Shown here: in pieces, positions 61,079-64,000 of the stretch | Layout: every line of letters begins with the position of its first letter | Position numbering within the stretch: position 1 is the stretch's first letter | NCBI GenBank assembly: GCA_017889705.1 | Contig: JAGGAB010000005.1 | Location: 1 to 64,000 of the forward strand | Reading direction: 5' to 3' | Length of the DNA: 64,000 bases | Origin: Bacillota bacterium | GTDB taxonomy: Bacteria > Bacillota > Negativicutes > Sporomusales > Sporomusaceae | Program-made: the position numbers and the translations under genes | The notes under the pieces: model-generated | Seen by the model: the letters and a program-made list of their open reading frames with translations, nothing else | Database searches by the model: none | Told to the model about the DNA's origin: nothing

Positions 61079-62038
61079 TCACTCCCTTTTCGGAGTACGC
61101 AGCTGACGGTAGTCAAAAATAATATCAAAGGCACCGCCGATAATCAGCGCCTGCATAACAATACCGTTAGACAGTATTAAGAATAGTATAATACCACGGA
61201 CAATTCTTGACAAATTGTATTTATCGGCAAGGAAGTAAACCACCGCCATCCCTTGTATAAATAGGAGCATGGTGGCAACTACTTGGATGTTCATACCGGT
61301 ATTATACAATATTTCGAGTTCTCTGGTCTTGCCCCAATAAATGGCGACAAACGACACGGCCAGAGCATACACCGTAAACCGCGGCATATTCCAGCGCCGA
61401 AACGGGGGAAAGGGCTCAAGAGTCTGTCCGAGTCTGGCCAACACTGCTTTGGCTACCTGGTAATTTAGGAAGGTGTCCACAAAAGCAGCTAATACAAATC
61501 CTGCTGGCAATATAATCTTCATAAGTTCTATCATCGGCTTCAGAGTTGCTTCCATTCGGGCCATATCTTCGGCATTCATGCCCATCTGCCGGTAAAAATC
61601 CATTGCTGTCTCTAGCCCTTTAATCATGCCTTCGGTTTGAAGAGTAAGTGGATTAAAACCTATTACCGCTGCACTGATTGCCAATACGGCGATCTTGGAA
61701 ACTAGCGAGGCTGCTGCCCCAACAAATAAAGTTTTGGTTGGCGAAAATCCTTGTCGTAAACCATATCCTAAGGCAATTCCGATCAGGCCAAAGCCCACTA
61801 CAACCGATACGGCAGTGAGCGGATGCATTATGAGCGCAATAATCAGGCCTGATGCAACCACCGCCATTAAGCTCCATTTATAGCCATGTCTCACACCCAA
61901 AAGCACAATAGGCACAGGCCACAGCAAATTGACAAACGCGCCGATTACCGGCAAGTACGTGCTGATAAGCGCAAACATTATGGCGACCGCGGTCAGTACG
62001 CCACCTTCAACAACCGGTCTAACCGGATTTTTCTGCAT
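61079..62038 (-). CDS. yybS: DUF2232 (YybS-like) membrane protein
   Basis: 319 aa with about eight hydrophobic helices. The pattern VLTAVAIMFALISTYLPVIGAFVNLLWPVPIVLLGVRHG at the N-terminus and the later block KIILPAGFVLAAFVDTFLNYQV are typical of DUF2232/YybS, a widespread Firmicute family genetically tied to gdpP and rplI. The function is not established. It starts 40 bases before the gdpP region ends of the same operon, with GAGGTGA before ATG. Confidence 0.88.
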   Translation of the reverse strand: MQKNPVRPVVEGGVLTAVAIMFALISTYLPVIGAFVNLLWPVPIVLLGVRHGYKWSLMAVVASGLIIALIMHPLTAVSVVVGFGLIGIALGYGLRQGFSPTKTLFVGAAASLVSKIAVLAISAAVIGFNPLTLQTEGMIKGLETAMDFYRQMGMNAEDMARMEATLKPMIELMKIILPAGFVLAAFVDTFLNYQVAKAVLARLGQTLEPFPPFRRWNMPRFTVYALAVSFVAIYWGKTRELEILYNTGMNIQVVATMLLFIQGMAVVYFLADKYNLSRIVRGIILFLILSNGIVMQALIIGGAFDIIFDYRQLRTPKRE

Positions 62039-62041
62039 AGT

Positions 62042-62350
62042 TCACCTCTTCTGGCGAAGATACCGGCGATATTCACTCATATCTCCAAACCATCGTTCTG
62101 CTTCTGTTTCTTGTTTTATATTGTCTCCAAGCTTGGTATTTACAATCTCCTCCATTTCGGAATACTCAATACCCAGCCGCCTTCCAAGGACAAAGGCTGA
62201 AATAATGAGCCCAGCCAGCGCGCTTCCTATAGCTTCCCGCCGATTATGAGCCATAGCCTGATAAAGGTCTCCCACTTCAGTCAACAAATCTGCTTTGAGT
62301 CCTTCAATCAGTCTAAGTTTTCGCAAGATGTCAGATTCCTGGGCGAACAC
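62042..62350 (-). CDS. MazG-like family protein
   Basis: 102 aa, all-helical. LRLIEGLKADLLTEVGDLYQAM, then ALAGLIISAFVLGRRLGIEYSEMEEIV and WFGDMSEYRRYLRQ match the MazG-like family found beside yybS in Firmicutes. It lacks the full EExxE Mg-binding set of real MazG pyrophosphatases, so enzymatic activity is uncertain. GTG start eight bases after AAGGAGG. First gene of the yybS-gdpP-rplI operon. Confidence 0.8.
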   Translation of the reverse strand: MFAQESDILRKLRLIEGLKADLLTEVGDLYQAMAHNRREAIGSALAGLIISAFVLGRRLGIEYSEMEEIVNTKLGDNIKQETEAERWFGDMSEYRRYLRQKR

Positions 62351-62425
62351 ACAGACCGCCTCCTTATTCCACCTTGTTATATTCGAAAGAAAAGTGGTTA
62401 TTTCCTGCTTTTCCTTTTAAGAAAA

Positions 62426-62508
62426 GACTTGGCTTGTGCCAAGTCCTTCAGGACGACCGAATTGCTATGCCATCCATGGCGCAATCGGCACTAGCGCCAT
62501 CCAGGCGC
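62426..62508 (-). repeat. Terminator hairpin followed by GCCATCCATGGC-type palindromes
   Basis: GACTTGGC / GCCAAGTC (62426-62445), followed by CTTTTC on the minus strand, is probably the terminator of the histidine kinase gene. Upstream of it, on the way to the gene, lie GCCATCCATGGC (62469-62480, perfect 12-bp palindrome) and GCGCCATCCAGGCGC (62494-62508). They share the CCATCCA core with the repeats at 36722-36774. Confidence 0.6.
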
Positions 62509-62591
62509 GTCGCCGGCAGAAGCCTTAGTCGTTCTTATGTCAACAGAATTTTGTTGTAAATTCTGGTAGACTAAATAAAAGCCCCGGCGCA

Positions 62592-64000
62592 TTACGGCCG
62601 AGGCAAACTGTTTTTTTCTGTTGCATTAAAGCGAATATAGAAAGCTGTGCCGTCTGCGCCGGTAGATACTTCAATCTTGCCCTTGTGCCGTTCAACAATG
62701 CCATAACATACCGGCAATCCGAGGCCTGTGCCATTATGCTTGCTGGTTATAAACGGGGTACCCAGTTTAGCTAATACCTGGGGTGAAATGCCTGGTCCTT
62801 CGTCCTGTACGACTAAAACAACCTGCCCATTTTCCTCATAGGTCCGAATGGTGACAACACCCGGGTGAGTCATGGCCTCAAAGCCATTGCGTACCAGATT
62901 AAGCAAGAGCTGTCTAATTTCTTTTTCATTTAAGCATAATGACTTGATATTACCCAGCTGTAGTTCAATATCATTGCCGGCAATGACCGCATCTGTTGTC
63001 ATCAAGGGTTCTATGGCCTTGATAACTGCGTTTAGATCGGTTTCAACCTGACAAGCCGGCGTCGGCCTGGCTACCGACAAAAATTCGGAGAGGATGAGAT
63101 TCGCCCGGTCTAATTCACTGATCATAAGATCAAAATAATCCTGATAGGCCTTACACTCGTCCTTCTTGCTCAGCATCTGTAGAAAGCCGCGCACCGTAGT
63201 CATCGGGTTACGGACTTCATGGCTGATGCCTGCTGCCATTTGACCCACAAGATTTAGGCGATCAAGGCGCACCAGCTCACTTTTCATCACCCGGACATCA
63301 GTCACATCGGTAGCCATTCCCATGATGTGGCGTTTGCCTTCAATCATAATTTCTTCTGCCGAGAATATCGCAAAGCGATTCTGCCCGTCTTTGGTAGTAA
63401 ACGCAATCTCTTGATTACGAATATAGCCTTTTTTACAAAATTGACGGGCAAGCTGTTTGATTGTCTCAGGTGTACAGATGCCCAGCTCAAGTACAGTATG
63501 CCCAACTACCTCTTCTTTTTTCCAGCCGGTTCCTTTCAGGAAACTGCTGCTAAAATCAATAATCCGGCCTTGTCGGTCATGGATGCACATTAAATTTGGT
63601 GAAACATTAAAGGCCGTGTAAAACCGTTCATTGGCCCGGCGCAGTTCGGCCGTACGTTCAGCTACAAGTAACGATAACTGCTGCTGATAAGTTTCCAGCT
63701 CTTTTTGCAATTGAATATGCCGTGTTATATCTGCTACTGTCAGCAACAAGCCAATACAGACTTCATCCACTTCCAGCCGTTTAAGTGTCCATTCAATATG
63801 GCGCGAAGAATTCGGGGTCTTCCAGCTAGAAGCGGTATACACGCCGCCGGTTGCCAGAATGCGTTTGGCAATTGCCGTTAGATTTTCAGCCTCTACAGCC
63901 CCGATTTTTTCGCTTAAAACCGAAGTAACCGTGCGTCCGATTAGCTTGTATGAGGGGCTTGACACTATATCGGCAAAGAGATTATTAACTTGCGTAAATC
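62592..64000 (-). CDS. PAS-domain sensor histidine kinase (5' end cut off by window)
   Basis: The frame is open through the right window edge, so the true start lies outside; GTG at 63965 is internal to a PAS domain (upstream codons read FTQVNNLFADI). Two PAS domains are visible (visible residues 1-95 and 115-235). They are followed by a HisKA domain with phospho-His in AAGISHEVRNPMTTVRGFLQ and a HATPase_c domain with NLVRNGFEAM, VVQDEGPGIS and GTGLGLPVCYGIV. The dimerisation motif recalls Bacillus sporulation kinases KinA/KinE. No response regulator is next to it. Confidence 0.9.
   Translation of the reverse strand, partial: FTQVNNLFADIVSSPSYKLIGRTVTSVLSEKIGAVEAENLTAIAKRILATGGVYTASSWKTPNSSRHIEWTLKRLEVDEVCIGLLLTVADITRHIQLQKELETYQQQLSLLVAERTAELRRANERFYTAFNVSPNLMCIHDRQGRIIDFSSSFLKGTGWKKEEVVGHTVLELGICTPETIKQLARQFCKKGYIRNQEIAFTTKDGQNRFAIFSAEEIMIEGKRHIMGMATDVTDVRVMKSELVRLDRLNLVGQMAAGISHEVRNPMTTVRGFLQMLSKKDECKAYQDYFDLMISELDRANLILSEFLSVARPTPACQVETDLNAVIKAIEPLMTTDAVIAGNDIELQLGNIKSLCLNEKEIRQLLLNLVRNGFEAMTHPGVVTIRTYEENGQVVLVVQDEGPGISPQVLAKLGTPFITSKHNGTGLGLPVCYGIVERHKGKIEVSTGADGTAFYIRFNATEKNSLPRP

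Overview
The window looks like chromosomal DNA of a spore-forming, Gram-negative-type Firmicute of the Negativicutes (Sporomusaceae-like). This is inferred from the block mazG-like / yybS (DUF2232) / gdpP / rplI / lonC / dnaB, a sigma-H-like factor, a KinA/KinE-type histidine kinase, PrpR-type sigma-54 regulators and an outer-envelope-style HtrA. No rRNA, CRISPR array, prophage or intact insertion sequence was found. Seven tRNA genes are present: fMet, Gly-CCC, Phe, Asp, Val, Glu and Lys.

Left third (1-20000) is mostly carbohydrate catabolism on the minus strand. It holds a cut-off MFS transporter, a NIF3-like protein, and a CUT1-type sugar ABC transporter (binding lipoprotein, two permeases, ATPase) followed by a TIM-barrel sugar isomerase. 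Next come an RpiB-family isomerase and a gluconate-5-dehydrogenase-like SDR, with a divergent AraC regulator. An aldonate/hexuronate cluster follows: PrpR-type sigma-54 activator, tagaturonate reductase (uxaB), altronate dehydratase (uxaA), an LgoD-like dehydrogenase, an ACS-family MFS transporter and a LarA-superfamily protein. A near-perfect -24/-12 promoter lies between the activator and uxaB, with a 20-bp palindrome at the usual enhancer distance.

Middle (20000-45500) is accessory and patchy. It contains two GGDEF proteins (one with HD-GYP), HtrA, LysR/MFS, fosX, scpB, two chemoreceptors, a LytS/LytTR pair with an adjacent sensor-only Cache protein, a formate/nitrite transporter and tRNAs. 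Between these lie several very small genes (28-63 aa) and decayed remnants: a fibronectin-III tail, a half-size Na/Pi symporter, a HicA fragment beside HicB, and two apparent frameshifts.

Right third (45500-64000) contains purA and a complete PEP-dependent dihydroxyacetone kinase operon (dhaK-dhaL-dhaM-ptsH-ptsI). That operon lies behind a sigma-54 promoter and a sigma-54 activator whose N-terminus is an HPr-like domain. A SigH-like factor, an EamA-type transporter and the core dnaB-lonC-rplI-gdpP-yybS-mazG-like block follow. The window ends inside a PAS histidine kinase.
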